A model generated the notes under the pieces. The model was not told the DNA's origin, searched no databases, and worked only from the letters and a program-made list of their open reading frames with translations. A stretch of 64,000 nt of DNA, taken from Burkholderiales bacterium Ga0074133 (lineage in GTDB: Bacteria > Pseudomonadota > Gammaproteobacteria > Burkholderiales > Burkholderiaceae_C). The position numbers were made by a program, and so were the translations under genes. Below, piece by piece: positions 49,263 to 57,918 of the stretch; the first letter of the stretch is position 1; each line of letters opens with the position of its first letter. Where the stretch lies: positions 86,526-150,525 of the forward strand of contig LNEG01000009.1 in assembly GCA_001464865.1 (NCBI GenBank). The letters run 5' to 3'.

Positions 49263-50135
49263 TTACTTGGCCGCGCGCGTGGCGCTGGCACGCTGAAGGT
49301 CGATCTGCGGCCTGAGCACCTGCTCAGCCCGCAACGCCTGCAACATCGCATTGGTGGCCAGCACACGCTCGCGTGTGGCCGCTGTCTCCTGCTGCATGCG
49401 CAGACGCAGAGTGCCCAGGTAGGCGAGTTCGCCGTACAGCCGGGTGTCACTGAGCGTGGAGAGCTGGTGCTGGTAGTCGGGATTGAAGGTGCGCGCGCCG
49501 ATGGCATTGGCCAGCATGGTGCGAAGGCTTTCATGCATGCCGAGCTCGTCGTGCATCGCGGGTGCGTTCTCTGCGACCGGGGTGTCAGCAGGGACCGTCG
49601 GAGGGCTTGGCTCCGAATCGGGCGGCGAGATATCGCCTTGCAGGACACCCGGCTTCATGTTCGGTTTCGAACAGAACAAAGGCATCGGGTCTATGGTTCT
49701 GTTCAGACCATTTTTGATCTGAAAGTGCAGGTGAGGCCCTGTTGAGCCGCCGGTGTTGCCGATCTTGGTCACGACCTCACCCGTTTGAACCGACGCGCCC
49801 ATCTTGGCGACAACTTGCTCGTTGTGGAGGTATCCCATTTGCATGTCACCCGCCTGGATGAAAAGCATGTTGCCACCAATGTTGTCCCACTTGGAGGCGA
49901 TCACTTTTCCGGGCGCGGCCGCCTTGGAAGGCGTGTACATGGGGCAGGCGAAATCAATCCCACCGTGCATCTTTGGCGTCTTTGCCTTTGTGATCGGATG
50001 GATGCGAAACCCGTATCCAGATGAAATCGGGCAGTTGGCTGGAAGCTGGATGCAGGCCTGCGCAATGGCGCCACCGCTCAGGGCAAGCGCGCCAGCGGAG
50101 AAAATGAAGTTTCGGACTGATTTCAGTGAAGTCAT
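49263..50135 (-). CDS. M23 (LytM) peptidase with TraW-like C-terminal tail
   Basis: 290 residues. Signal peptide MTSLKSVRNFIFSAGALALSG. Residues about 40-155 are a LytM/M23 endopeptidase: HGGIDFACP and GPHLHFQIKNG provide the zinc ligands (H, D, H-x-H). It should cleave cross-links in peptidoglycan to open a path for the secretion channel. The C-terminal 90 residues (about 200-290, ending AEQVLRPQIDLQRASATRAAK) resemble the C-terminus of the TraW/IcmX-like protein 800 bp upstream (SLRPQIDAQRVVASRASK). That similarity suggests both proteins dock to one partner. Confidence 0.87.
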   Translation of the reverse strand: MTSLKSVRNFIFSAGALALSGGAIAQACIQLPANCPISSGYGFRIHPITKAKTPKMHGGIDFACPMYTPSKAAAPGKVIASKWDNIGGNMLFIQAGDMQMGYLHNEQVVAKMGASVQTGEVVTKIGNTGGSTGPHLHFQIKNGLNRTIDPMPLFCSKPNMKPGVLQGDISPPDSEPSPPTVPADTPVAENAPAMHDELGMHESLRTMLANAIGARTFNPDYQHQLSTLSDTRLYGELAYLGTLRLRMQQETAATRERVLATNAMLQALRAEQVLRPQIDLQRASATRAAK

Positions 50136-50143
50136 GTGTGAAC

Positions 50144-50920
50144 TCAGCGCTTCGGTGAGCCGGGAACCTGTTTGGTTGGGGCAACGGTGGAGGAGGCTGG
50201 TTTGGCTGGCATGGCCATGAATCTGGCGGAGACATCCAGCTTGGCGATGGTCTCGCCAGGAAGCTTCAGCCCGCAGATGGCATGAGTGGCAACCTCGAGG
50301 GCGATGTCATCTTGAAACCCATGCGAGAGCAGGTACATCCGCACTTGGGGCTTTTTGTACTCGTCACCCATGGCTTGAGCACTGATCACCGCTCGACCGA
50401 TCACTTCTCGAAGCGCGTTCGAAGCCTCATCCAGCTCGGCACCATGGCCGTGTCCTGCATGGTCGCCTTGGCTGTTCTCTTCTGGCGTCGAGGCGTGGTT
50501 GACGGGCTGCGTCAAGACGGTCAGGTGCATTTCCATGGCGGCCCCGAACTTCTTGTAGGTAGGCAGCTTCATCGATGCGTCGTTGATGAGCTTTGCGGCG
50601 ACGACGCGCCCATTGAGCATCAACCATGAAGCCTGGGCGGCGGCAGCCACGCCCGACGCGTCCGTTGGCGCCGGTGCCGAGAAACCGCTGGATGCCATCT
50701 CCGAGCGCGCCATCGCCACATGAAATCCCGTAGGGCGGATGCCGCGCGACTTCAGGGACGCGGACATTGCAGCTGATGCGGAGAGGAGATCAGCCGGGCA
50801 TGACAGCGGGAGTCCAAACCTGACGGTCGCAGAGGACGTCGCCTGGGCATGCACGGTTGGACTGGTCACGAGGGCACAGAGTGCCGCCATGACCAGGGCA
50901 GTTGTTCCGAGATGCTTCAT
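50144..50920 (-). CDS. Secreted hypothetical protein of transfer operon
   Basis: 258 residues from ATG at 50920; the frame at 51121 starts inside the upstream gene. Signal peptide ending SPTVHAQ. Two Cys (LSCPADLL, AICGLKLPG), a His-rich loop EENSQGDHAGHGHGAE near 165, and an Ala/Pro tail. The His cluster might bind metal. It sits between the TraW/IcmX-like gene and the M23 peptidase, all periplasmic, so it is likely a subunit of the same envelope complex. Family not recognised. Confidence 0.72.
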   Translation of the reverse strand: MKHLGTTALVMAALCALVTSPTVHAQATSSATVRFGLPLSCPADLLSASAAMSASLKSRGIRPTGFHVAMARSEMASSGFSAPAPTDASGVAAAAQASWLMLNGRVVAAKLINDASMKLPTYKKFGAAMEMHLTVLTQPVNHASTPEENSQGDHAGHGHGAELDEASNALREVIGRAVISAQAMGDEYKKPQVRMYLLSHGFQDDIALEVATHAICGLKLPGETIAKLDVSARFMAMPAKPASSTVAPTKQVPGSPKR

Positions 50921-50933
50921 GCGACGGGGCTCC

Positions 50934-52127
50934 TTACTGAGCTGGCGCTGCCGGCTTGCTGGCGCGAGATGCCACGACGCGCTGAGCGTCGATTTGGGGA
51001 CGCAGACTGCTCTCAGCGGCCAGTGCGAGCTGGGACGCGAGCATGGCTTCCATGCGAGAGTTCTGCTCCATACCCTGGTAGTCCAACCAGAGGCCAAAGG
51101 CGTTCTGGGTGGCCATGGCACGAAGGATTTTCTCGGGCTGGGTAGCTGTCGCCAGGTCTTGAACGACCTTTGGAGAGAACTGGGTGTGCACGAAACGGCG
51201 CACTGCCTCGTTCATCGACATGTCCACTTCGGGGGCGAAACCTTCGACATTCGCCATCTTGGTGGTGCTACCGAGCCCCTTGATAGGGTTTCCGGATTCC
51301 CGGATCTGGTTGAGCGAGTAGGCGGCCATCGAGGCCATGCCGTTGTAACGGCGCACGAGCTCGATGTAGGCCTTGCCCTGGGGGGTCTTGTCCAGATCCT
51401 TGGTGCGCAGCTGCTCTGGAGGGATGCCCACCACCATTCGAGCCACGTAGTCACCGGTGGCTTCGTATTGGCTTGGACCCTCCTCAGGAGCGGCGTAGGT
51501 CCGCGAACCGCTGCGCGCCTGAAACAGGAACGCAGCCTCCTGGTCAGCACCGCTGAGTTCGTTGTCGGCCTTGTACGTGCACAAGCCACGCGCACCGTCT
51601 TCGGCCGAGCAGAATTTCTCATTCGTTTTGGCGAAACGAGAATTCACCAGGCTCATGGTGTTGGTGTTGCCCTTCAGGGCAGCGGTCACCTTGCCTTGAC
51701 TTGTGAGCATCGCCGCCTGGGTGGAGGCCGATGCCTTGGCCAGACCGTCTTGAACGGCCATGTCCTGGCAGGTGTTGGCCGGCATCTCGAGTGACGACTG
51801 CATTTTCAGCGCGTCACGTCGAAGCTCTTCTTGCTGGCGCATCCCTTCGATGCCTTCGAGCACGGCCTTGTTGGCCAGAGCCGACTTGGTGATCTCACCG
51901 CTGAGCATGCCCGTGGATTGAGCCATGACTTCGCGAAAGGTCTGGGTGATCGTGTTGGTCGATCCATTGATCTTGTCGCTCACCATGCCCTGAACCATGG
52001 TGAAGAAGGCGGCTTGCAGGTAGCCGATGACCGCCGCGGCGTCACCTCCCGCCTGAGCGCGACCCGCTCCGAAGATCACAGTTGCAACCACTGCGGTTGC
52101 CACTGCGGTTTTTTTGAGTGAACTCAC
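50934..52127 (-). CDS. traW: TraW/IcmX-like transfer protein
   Basis: 397 residues. Signal peptide MSSLKKTAVATAVVATVIFGA followed by a region DAAAVIGYLQAAFFTMVQGM and a large helical periplasmic body with two Cys pairs (NTCQDM, KFCSAEDGARGLCTYK). The C-terminal region (AMATQNAFGLWLDYQGMEQNS, then LRPQIDAQR) resembles IncI TraW. IcmX of Legionella, encoded directly after icmW, is its presumed counterpart; here too the gene follows icmW with one small gene between. Required for channel assembly or DNA transfer (family knowledge). Confidence 0.75.
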   Translation of the reverse strand: MSSLKKTAVATAVVATVIFGAGRAQAGGDAAAVIGYLQAAFFTMVQGMVSDKINGSTNTITQTFREVMAQSTGMLSGEITKSALANKAVLEGIEGMRQQEELRRDALKMQSSLEMPANTCQDMAVQDGLAKASASTQAAMLTSQGKVTAALKGNTNTMSLVNSRFAKTNEKFCSAEDGARGLCTYKADNELSGADQEAAFLFQARSGSRTYAAPEEGPSQYEATGDYVARMVVGIPPEQLRTKDLDKTPQGKAYIELVRRYNGMASMAAYSLNQIRESGNPIKGLGSTTKMANVEGFAPEVDMSMNEAVRRFVHTQFSPKVVQDLATATQPEKILRAMATQNAFGLWLDYQGMEQNSRMEAMLASQLALAAESSLRPQIDAQRVVASRASKPAAPAQ

Positions 52128-52139
52128 AGCATCCCTCCT

Positions 52140-52664
52140 TTATCGGGTGTATGGGCTGAAGAACGATGCAATCCCGGACTTCAGCGAAGAAGTCGATGCG
52201 GGGGCGGAGCTGGTGACGGGGGCCTGTACGGGCTGGAACGGGGGAGTGGCCACGCTGCCCGAACTCAGTGAGCTCAAGTTGAAGCCCGGCGTGTTGAAGC
52301 GCGACAACACGTTGTTCACACCTCCAAGGAAGCTGCTGGCCGCAAGCGAGTTGTCACGCTGCAGCTGCTGGCCGGCCAGTCCTGTGACGTACGAGGCGAT
52401 GTTGAAGCCTGAAAAGAGGCCGCCGCCGGAGATGCGGCTCAGCAGATCCCGAACACCCGTGTTGTTGTCAACGTAGGTGGTTGGGGACTGCGATGGAGCC
52501 ATGGCCTGCAGGCGCTTCTGGAACGTGGCCGTCTGGTTGCTTGCCAACTCAGCGCACCTCGCAGCATTTGCGGCATCGTCCTGGGCCTTGGTCGTGTTGG
52601 CGCTGGCGTAGCTCGCACACAACAAGAGCCCTGCGCAGGCGAGTGAAATTCGAGTTCGATTCAT
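52140..52664 (-). CDS. Secreted small protein of transfer operon
   Basis: 174 residues. Signal peptide MNRTRISLACAGLLLCASYASA. The mature protein is Ser/Ala/Gly-rich with a Gly-rich stretch ISGGGLFSGFNIASYVTGLAG at about 80-100 that may insert in or associate with membrane. The two Cys are within the signal region and one at RCAELAS. It lies between icmW and traW, and shares their operon. It may be a short periplasmic accessory. Confidence 0.7.
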   Translation of the reverse strand: MNRTRISLACAGLLLCASYASANTTKAQDDAANAARCAELASNQTATFQKRLQAMAPSQSPTTYVDNNTGVRDLLSRISGGGLFSGFNIASYVTGLAGQQLQRDNSLAASSFLGGVNNVLSRFNTPGFNLSSLSSGSVATPPFQPVQAPVTSSAPASTSSLKSGIASFFSPYTR

Positions 52665-52673
52665 GTCGATCTT

Positions 52674-53156
52674 TCAGTGGGTGGTTGAGTTGTGACCTTC
52701 GATGAGGTCAATGACAAGTGCAATCCGCTCAGGGCTGAAGACACGTGAGAGAAGGAACTGGCGCTCCATGGTCGTGATGCGCTCGATGAGAATTGAGCCG
52801 AATTCGTCGTCGCCGAAGCGGGCCTCGCTGAGGAGCACTCGGCCGATGTCGGGGTGGAGATCCACCAGCCACGAGAACATCGAGAGCGCGCGGCCAGTGC
52901 GCATGTGGCCCATGAATCCGATCAGCTTCAACGGATGCGCGTGCACGCCCTTGACGATGGCATCGAGGTCCGTAGCGTTGAGGGCGCCGCAGACCTGGTC
53001 GATCAGCTGCTCGGCCTGTTCGCGGTAGTCGGGCTGGTTGTCGACCACCCAGTGCTCACACCGTTCCATGGCCTTGATCAAGGCAGAAACGCCCCGCTGG
53101 CGCCAGGCGTCTGAGACCACGGCGTCACTGAGGTTGATGGGTGTAGCGACTTGCAT
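52674..53156 (-). CDS. icmW: IcmW-like type IVB secretion adaptor
   Basis: 160 residues from MQVATPINLSDAVV at 53156; the upstream in-frame sequence crosses operator M. Small, acidic, all-helical. The end LLSRVFSPERIALVIDLIEGH agrees closely with what I recall of Legionella IcmW (LLSRVF-ERL-LV--LEG), and ERCEHWVVDNQPDYREQAEQL matches the IcmW front. IcmW with IcmS and LvgA form an adaptor for substrates at the coupling protein. No icmS is visible here. IncI elements are not generally said to carry IcmW, so this is notable. Confidence 0.8.
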   Translation of the reverse strand: MQVATPINLSDAVVSDAWRQRGVSALIKAMERCEHWVVDNQPDYREQAEQLIDQVCGALNATDLDAIVKGVHAHPLKLIGFMGHMRTGRALSMFSWLVDLHPDIGRVLLSEARFGDDEFGSILIERITTMERQFLLSRVFSPERIALVIDLIEGHNSTTH

Positions 53157-53194
53157 TCGGTTGAAGAGCGGTAGCCCTGAAGACAACTTGTATT

Positions 53195-53216
53195 GCGTAG
53201 AGGATAGCACATACGC
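53195..53216. promoter_or_regulatory. Operator M of the 22-bp family
   Basis: On the minus strand GCGTA-N12-TACGC with both arms perfect (core TGTGCTATCCTC). It is 39 bp upstream of icmW at 53156 and controls the operon down to 48002. TATCCT inside the core could be a -10 box. Confidence 0.75.
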
Positions 53217-53372
53217 ACAAAAATGGCTTGGATGTATAACGGTCGTTGACGCGAGCGATGATTCGCGGTATCGGGCGCTTAGACCCGGAGATAGGGTTTT
53301 GATAGGAATCCTGAGCACACTGACCATATGCAATTTCAACCAAAAGAAGTAGCGCTCCTGAGACGAGCGCAC

Positions 53373-54191
53373 ATGAGGGTCAAAACTGGTGCAAAGAAGA
53401 CCAAAACCCGAGCCGTCAGGGTCGGTGAAATAGCGTTTTCGCTGCTTTTTGTGGGACTGGTTTCCACACTCGTTCTCTTGCTCGAGCGAGAACTCAACTC
53501 GTCAGTGGTGGTTGGTGCGTTGTGGGCAGCACCCATGGCGCTCCTGACCCGCAGCCTCTCACTCACGATGGTGGGCGCCGCGATGGTCTGCGTCGCGTTT
53601 GGCTTTGGAAGTCTTCTTGGCCATCCCCGTGGCCTGACCGACATTGCTGTCTTCATCTCCTCCGGTGTTCTGTTCATGCTGGCCTCCAGCGTGATGTATG
53701 CCCGTTTCAATGCGCAACGCAGGGCCGACCGCCGCGAGTGTGAAATCGTGGGCTCTGCTTACGCGGCAGTGATGTGTGCGATTGACAACTCGAACGAGCT
53801 GGTTGTCTGGCTGGATGACGAAAACGACTGGATTTACTGCAACCTGGCCGCCCTGCTGGCCACCGGTGTGAGTCGAATCTCCGTGCTGACCGATATCGAG
53901 GGCCGTGCAGAGAACGAAGCCCTGATGGGCATGATGCATTCCGGGTCCCGCGACGCCTGGCGCCGCTTGGTTGAGATCCTCAGCTCCATGCGCACAGCCG
54001 GCGGTGATGGCGACATCGACTCTTTGTCACCCAATTCCCGCTTGTTTGGGCCCGTGTACGACGGCAACATCATCGACACGCGCATCAAGCTCACGGACGC
54101 CCTGGGTGTGTCTTCCATCTTTGATCTTCGGGTGACCATGCTCGAGGGTGAGGGCGCCATGGTCCACGGCAAGCGGGTCGCAGCAGCGTAA
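53373..54191 (+). CDS. Membrane protein with PAS-like domain
   Basis: 272 residues if the start is MRVKTGAKKTKTRAVRVGE at 53373; ATG at 53328 would add 15 residues and is equally possible. Two to three membrane helices at about 20-100 (IAFSLLFVGLVSTLVLLLE, TMVGAAMVCVAFGFGS, DIAVFISSGVLFMLA) are followed by a cytoplasmic PAS-like region (about 130-200, VMCAIDNSNELVVWLDDENDW). No kinase, GGDEF or output domain follows. It may be a truncated sensor or an interaction-only protein. No 22-bp operator was recognised for it. Confidence 0.7.
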   Translation: MRVKTGAKKTKTRAVRVGEIAFSLLFVGLVSTLVLLLERELNSSVVVGALWAAPMALLTRSLSLTMVGAAMVCVAFGFGSLLGHPRGLTDIAVFISSGVLFMLASSVMYARFNAQRRADRRECEIVGSAYAAVMCAIDNSNELVVWLDDENDWIYCNLAALLATGVSRISVLTDIEGRAENEALMGMMHSGSRDAWRRLVEILSSMRTAGGDGDIDSLSPNSRLFGPVYDGNIIDTRIKLTDALGVSSIFDLRVTMLEGEGAMVHGKRVAAA

Positions 54192-54312
54192 ATGGTCTGC
54201 AGCCCCACAAATGGTCTAGTGCGGCTGCCGTGTCTTTGTCTCGGTTGAAATCCTCCCGATCCTGACGTACCGAGATTTCTTTTTCTTGCCCTGCTACGCA
54301 TGGCGTCTTTTG

Positions 54313-57300
54313 ATGGGGTCATTTGTAGTGAGCAGAAAGAATAGTGGTTCGGAAGTCCGTGCGGCGCTCCAGCTGTGGCAAGCATTTGAATACCTTAGCC
54401 CCCAGACGCCTCCAAAGCCAGAATGCATGCCAGATCGGTGCATATGGCGAGTCCAGTCCTCAAGCATCGGAGAAGGGGAGATGCCATGGGTCGATCCAAA
54501 AAAGCGTGAAGACCTTTACCGATTCTTCAACCATCCAAAACGATTTTTACTTTATGCGGGACTCATTAGTGGGGCCGAATTGGTCGACTTCGTAAGGGTG
54601 ACTCTAGGTGCGTCAGCTCTCGACTTTTCTGAGCAGTCATCTCCTGGGGATGCTGCCTCAGTTGTGTTGCCCATCGATTCCGATGGCTACGTTGCCGGCC
54701 CACCATTTGTCAGCACGGTCCCGTGGGCGCTAGGTGGTCTTCAGGAAATTGCACAACGGCGGGGTCTATTCGATTTCAGCGGCTTCTTTGGCCAAGACGG
54801 GATTCAGGAGCGCGCAGTCCAAGAAATGCAGGAGTTGCTGGTCAAACTGCAACTCATATCGAAACCGAGCGAGGTAGGAGTTCCCAGTCAACCGCTGAAA
54901 CTAGAAGAGAAGAAAAAGCAATTTCGCACCGTGACGGCGGAAGATGTTAACAAGGTGGTTGCACTGGCATTTGAGCTGTTGGGGTGGAAGCCGAAGGAGC
55001 AGCTTCAATGGATTGTTCAAACACAGCGGATCCCAGCTAAAGGAGCCAAGCGGCTTGAAGATCCTCTCAACAGCTTCTACGCCGAAGAGATCGAGAACGT
55101 ACAGAGGCAATTCATCAAGAAAAACTTTGGGGCTGCCCTGGGTTCATTCCTTGAATCCAATGAGCATCCTTCTCGAGTTGACCTAGACGAAGACAGGTCG
55201 TCCCTTGTGGCTGGCTTGCATCCCTCGCTAATACCTCCGGCAGCTTGGCCTAGCAAATACCCTCTCGTAACGGCGCAGCAATTCGCTGTAAACGCTATCC
55301 GAAGAGACCTAGCTGAGACTGGCGGAATATTCTCGGTCAATGGCCCCCCGGGGACTGGCAAGACCACCATGTTGAAAGACATCTTGGCAAATGTGATCCA
55401 AACACGCGCCGAAGTTTTGTGCATGCTAGAAAGTCCAGACGACGCGTTTGCAGGAAGATTAGAGATTGAAAACTACGCTTACCCCGCGTGGCGTCTGATC
55501 GATTCGCTACGTGGATTCGGAGTCGTTGCAACCAGTGCGAACAATGGCGCAGTGGAGAACATCAGCAAAGAGCTTCCAGGCATCGGGGCAATCGACGAAG
55601 GATTGGCTCTCGACTACTTTTCCGAGGTTGCAGATACCCTGGTGCTTGATCCCGGAAGAAGCCGGCAGCCTACCCCATCGAGTTGGGGCCTTGTATCTGC
55701 AGCCCTTGGAAATTCCAGCAACAGAAGTACGTTTGCTAATGCATTTTGGTTTGCCGATATGAGGCCAGCCGACGGGACGTCAAATGAAGAGCCAGACCCT
55801 TTGCGTGCCATCTCCTTGCAAGCGTGGATCAACCAAAATTCTGATCTGACACCGAAGTGGGCTGATGCACGCGAGCAATACATACGGTCGAGCAAGTTGG
55901 TGCAGCAACTGCTTGCCTCGGCCGCCAAGCTCGCAGATGAGGCTTCAGAGTACAGCGCGTTACTGGGTCAACGCCAGGAGCTTTCTCAAGAGGTGCTGGC
56001 TCGTGAAGAACAGATTGGAAGACTTACGAAGAAGGCGACGCTTGCAGCTCGGAATCTTGAAAGCGCAAATAATAAACTCGAAGCGACTACTGCGGATCAC
56101 GCTCAACTCGTGGACTATTTTGCTCTTCGTGAAGCTCGCGATTCCATGAGCGCTAATCTCCTCAACCACGAAGTATCACGTCCTGGGCAGACTTCTGTAA
56201 ATCTATCAAAGGCGTTCAAGGAAGCGAAGTTAGTGGAAGCCGCTGACAGAAATGCGTTGGACAAGCACGTCCTTGCTCGTCCTGGGATCATCTGGCTTAT
56301 CTTGCATCGCTCAGCCGTACGAGCCTGGGAAGATCGAAAACGTGTTCTTGAAACTCGAGTTGATCTAAATCGCAAACATATTCAGGAGTCACAGGTCGCG
56401 ATTCTCGCTGCAACAGCCTGGGAGAAGCGCAGGAGTGAGCTAACCGTTGGGGCTCAATCCTCGAACCAAAAGTTCGAAGATGCGAAGCGTGCTGTTGAAG
56501 CGTGCAGCCTGAGCCCTGATATGACAACGCAGCAGGCTGAATACTTCTTGAACGACGCAAAACTTCTGCATGGGAATGCGCTGGCAGATCATCAGAGTGC
56601 TATTCGGGAGCATCAACTGGAGGCTTCCGCTATCGCTCTTTGTCGCGCGAAACTCAGGGAACTGGATATAAAAGCCGAAGCGCTGGAGAATGTCCTGCGA
56701 AAAGAAGGTTTGCTGGATGTTACTCGCCCAGCATGGCAACTTATGGGGCATTCGAGGGACGAGCTTCACAAGACATCTCCATATCAAGATGACGACGTAT
56801 TGTTTGCGGCCCGTCGACAGCTCTTCATTGCGTCAATGAACCTTCACAAAGCGTTCTTGATGAACGCTTGGAAAAGGATGAAGCCCACGCTGTCTGCATT
56901 TGTGTCCGTTTTACAGGGGCAACTGCCAGCCCGAAATGTCAAGGGTGGCGTAATGGCGCTCTGGGACGCTTTCTTCCTCGCTGTACCTCTTGTATCAACC
57001 ACGTTCGCATCATTCCCAAGGCTGTTCAAAGGGGTGGAATGTGAGGATTTGGCGTGGGTCCTAATTGATGAAGCTGGTCAGGCTGCGCCACAGCAAGCGG
57101 TGGGGGCGCTGTGGAGGGCTAGGCGAGCCATCGTTGTTGGCGACCCTATCCAGCTTGAGCCTGTAGTTGGCATACCCGCCGAGCTTGTTGATCCTCTGTC
57201 GAGATTTTGCGGGACTTCTGCCACTTATGTTCCCCCACAGGCATCTGTGCAGACGCTCGCCGATCAGTCAAATCGGTACGGCACCTACCTTGGAGGTAGT

Positions 57301-57918
57301 GACCCTGAGACTAGGATCTGGGTGGGTTCACCGCTCGTTGTTCATCGTCGCTGTCTCAACCCGATGTTCGAAATCGCGAACGCTATTGCCTACGAAAACA
57401 AGATGGTCTACGGGACCCTTGGTGAGCAAGGAGTGGGTAGCACCCCAAGCGAATGGATTGATGTACCGAATACTGGGGCAATGGGGCATTGGGTCCCAGC
57501 CCAAGGCGCTGCAGCCATGGAAATAATCATCGGGTTGACTGGACGGAAGGTCCGGGATGATGACGGAAAACTCCGTGTTTACGTGGTGACCCCATTCAAG
57601 GTTGTGGCAGAAAACATGCGCAGCCTAATCGCAAAATCTTTGGGCCAGCGGGATGCCGGCGAGATGTGCGGAACAGTCCATACGTTTCAGGGGAAAGAGG
57701 CCGATCACGTGATTTTTCTCCTTGGCGGCGACCCCCGCAAGCCTGGCGTCATCTCAAGTTTTGCTGGCCGCAAGCCAAATCTTGTGAATGTGGCCGTGAC
57801 CCGTGCAAAGAAGCGTCTCTACGTCATCGGGCAGCGTTCCTATTGGTGTGGAAATGCTGACGTCAACCGCTTTTACACCTTGATGGAACAGAAGTTGAGC
57901 ATTCCACTGCCAGCCTAA
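54313..57918 (+). CDS. Large superfamily 1 (UPF1/DNA2-like) helicase
   Basis: 1201 residues from MGSFVVSRKNSGSEVRAALQ at 54313. Residues about 1-320 are an unrecognised N-terminal region. Walker A GPPGTGKTT near 344-352, motif II LIDEAGQAAPQQ near 917-928, motif III VVGDPIQLEPVV, and C-terminal motifs VHTFQGKEADHVIFLLGG, NLVNVAVTRAKKRLYVIG. A long coiled-coil-like insert (about 545-770) lies between the motifs. Base and codon use are AT-richer than the backbone, and the gene carries no 22-bp operator. Such large stand-alone helicases occur in phage-defence loci; that role here is a guess. Confidence 0.85.
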   Translation: MGSFVVSRKNSGSEVRAALQLWQAFEYLSPQTPPKPECMPDRCIWRVQSSSIGEGEMPWVDPKKREDLYRFFNHPKRFLLYAGLISGAELVDFVRVTLGASALDFSEQSSPGDAASVVLPIDSDGYVAGPPFVSTVPWALGGLQEIAQRRGLFDFSGFFGQDGIQERAVQEMQELLVKLQLISKPSEVGVPSQPLKLEEKKKQFRTVTAEDVNKVVALAFELLGWKPKEQLQWIVQTQRIPAKGAKRLEDPLNSFYAEEIENVQRQFIKKNFGAALGSFLESNEHPSRVDLDEDRSSLVAGLHPSLIPPAAWPSKYPLVTAQQFAVNAIRRDLAETGGIFSVNGPPGTGKTTMLKDILANVIQTRAEVLCMLESPDDAFAGRLEIENYAYPAWRLIDSLRGFGVVATSANNGAVENISKELPGIGAIDEGLALDYFSEVADTLVLDPGRSRQPTPSSWGLVSAALGNSSNRSTFANAFWFADMRPADGTSNEEPDPLRAISLQAWINQNSDLTPKWADAREQYIRSSKLVQQLLASAAKLADEASEYSALLGQRQELSQEVLAREEQIGRLTKKATLAARNLESANNKLEATTADHAQLVDYFALREARDSMSANLLNHEVSRPGQTSVNLSKAFKEAKLVEAADRNALDKHVLARPGIIWLILHRSAVRAWEDRKRVLETRVDLNRKHIQESQVAILAATAWEKRRSELTVGAQSSNQKFEDAKRAVEACSLSPDMTTQQAEYFLNDAKLLHGNALADHQSAIREHQLEASAIALCRAKLRELDIKAEALENVLRKEGLLDVTRPAWQLMGHSRDELHKTSPYQDDDVLFAARRQLFIASMNLHKAFLMNAWKRMKPTLSAFVSVLQGQLPARNVKGGVMALWDAFFLAVPLVSTTFASFPRLFKGVECEDLAWVLIDEAGQAAPQQAVGALWRARRAIVVGDPIQLEPVVGIPAELVDPLSRFCGTSATYVPPQASVQTLADQSNRYGTYLGGSDPETRIWVGSPLVVHRRCLNPMFEIANAIAYENKMVYGTLGEQGVGSTPSEWIDVPNTGAMGHWVPAQGAAAMEIIIGLTGRKVRDDDGKLRVYVVTPFKVVAENMRSLIAKSLGQRDAGEMCGTVHTFQGKEADHVIFLLGGDPRKPGVISSFAGRKPNLVNVAVTRAKKRLYVIGQRSYWCGNADVNRFYTLMEQKLSIPLPA

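Noticed and set aside
49238..49648. N-terminal extension of the 48002-49237 frame
   Set aside because: The extra 137 residues are antisense-quality sequence overlapping the M23 peptidase gene in another frame; MSNDFDDFQ with a clear operon gap is preferred.
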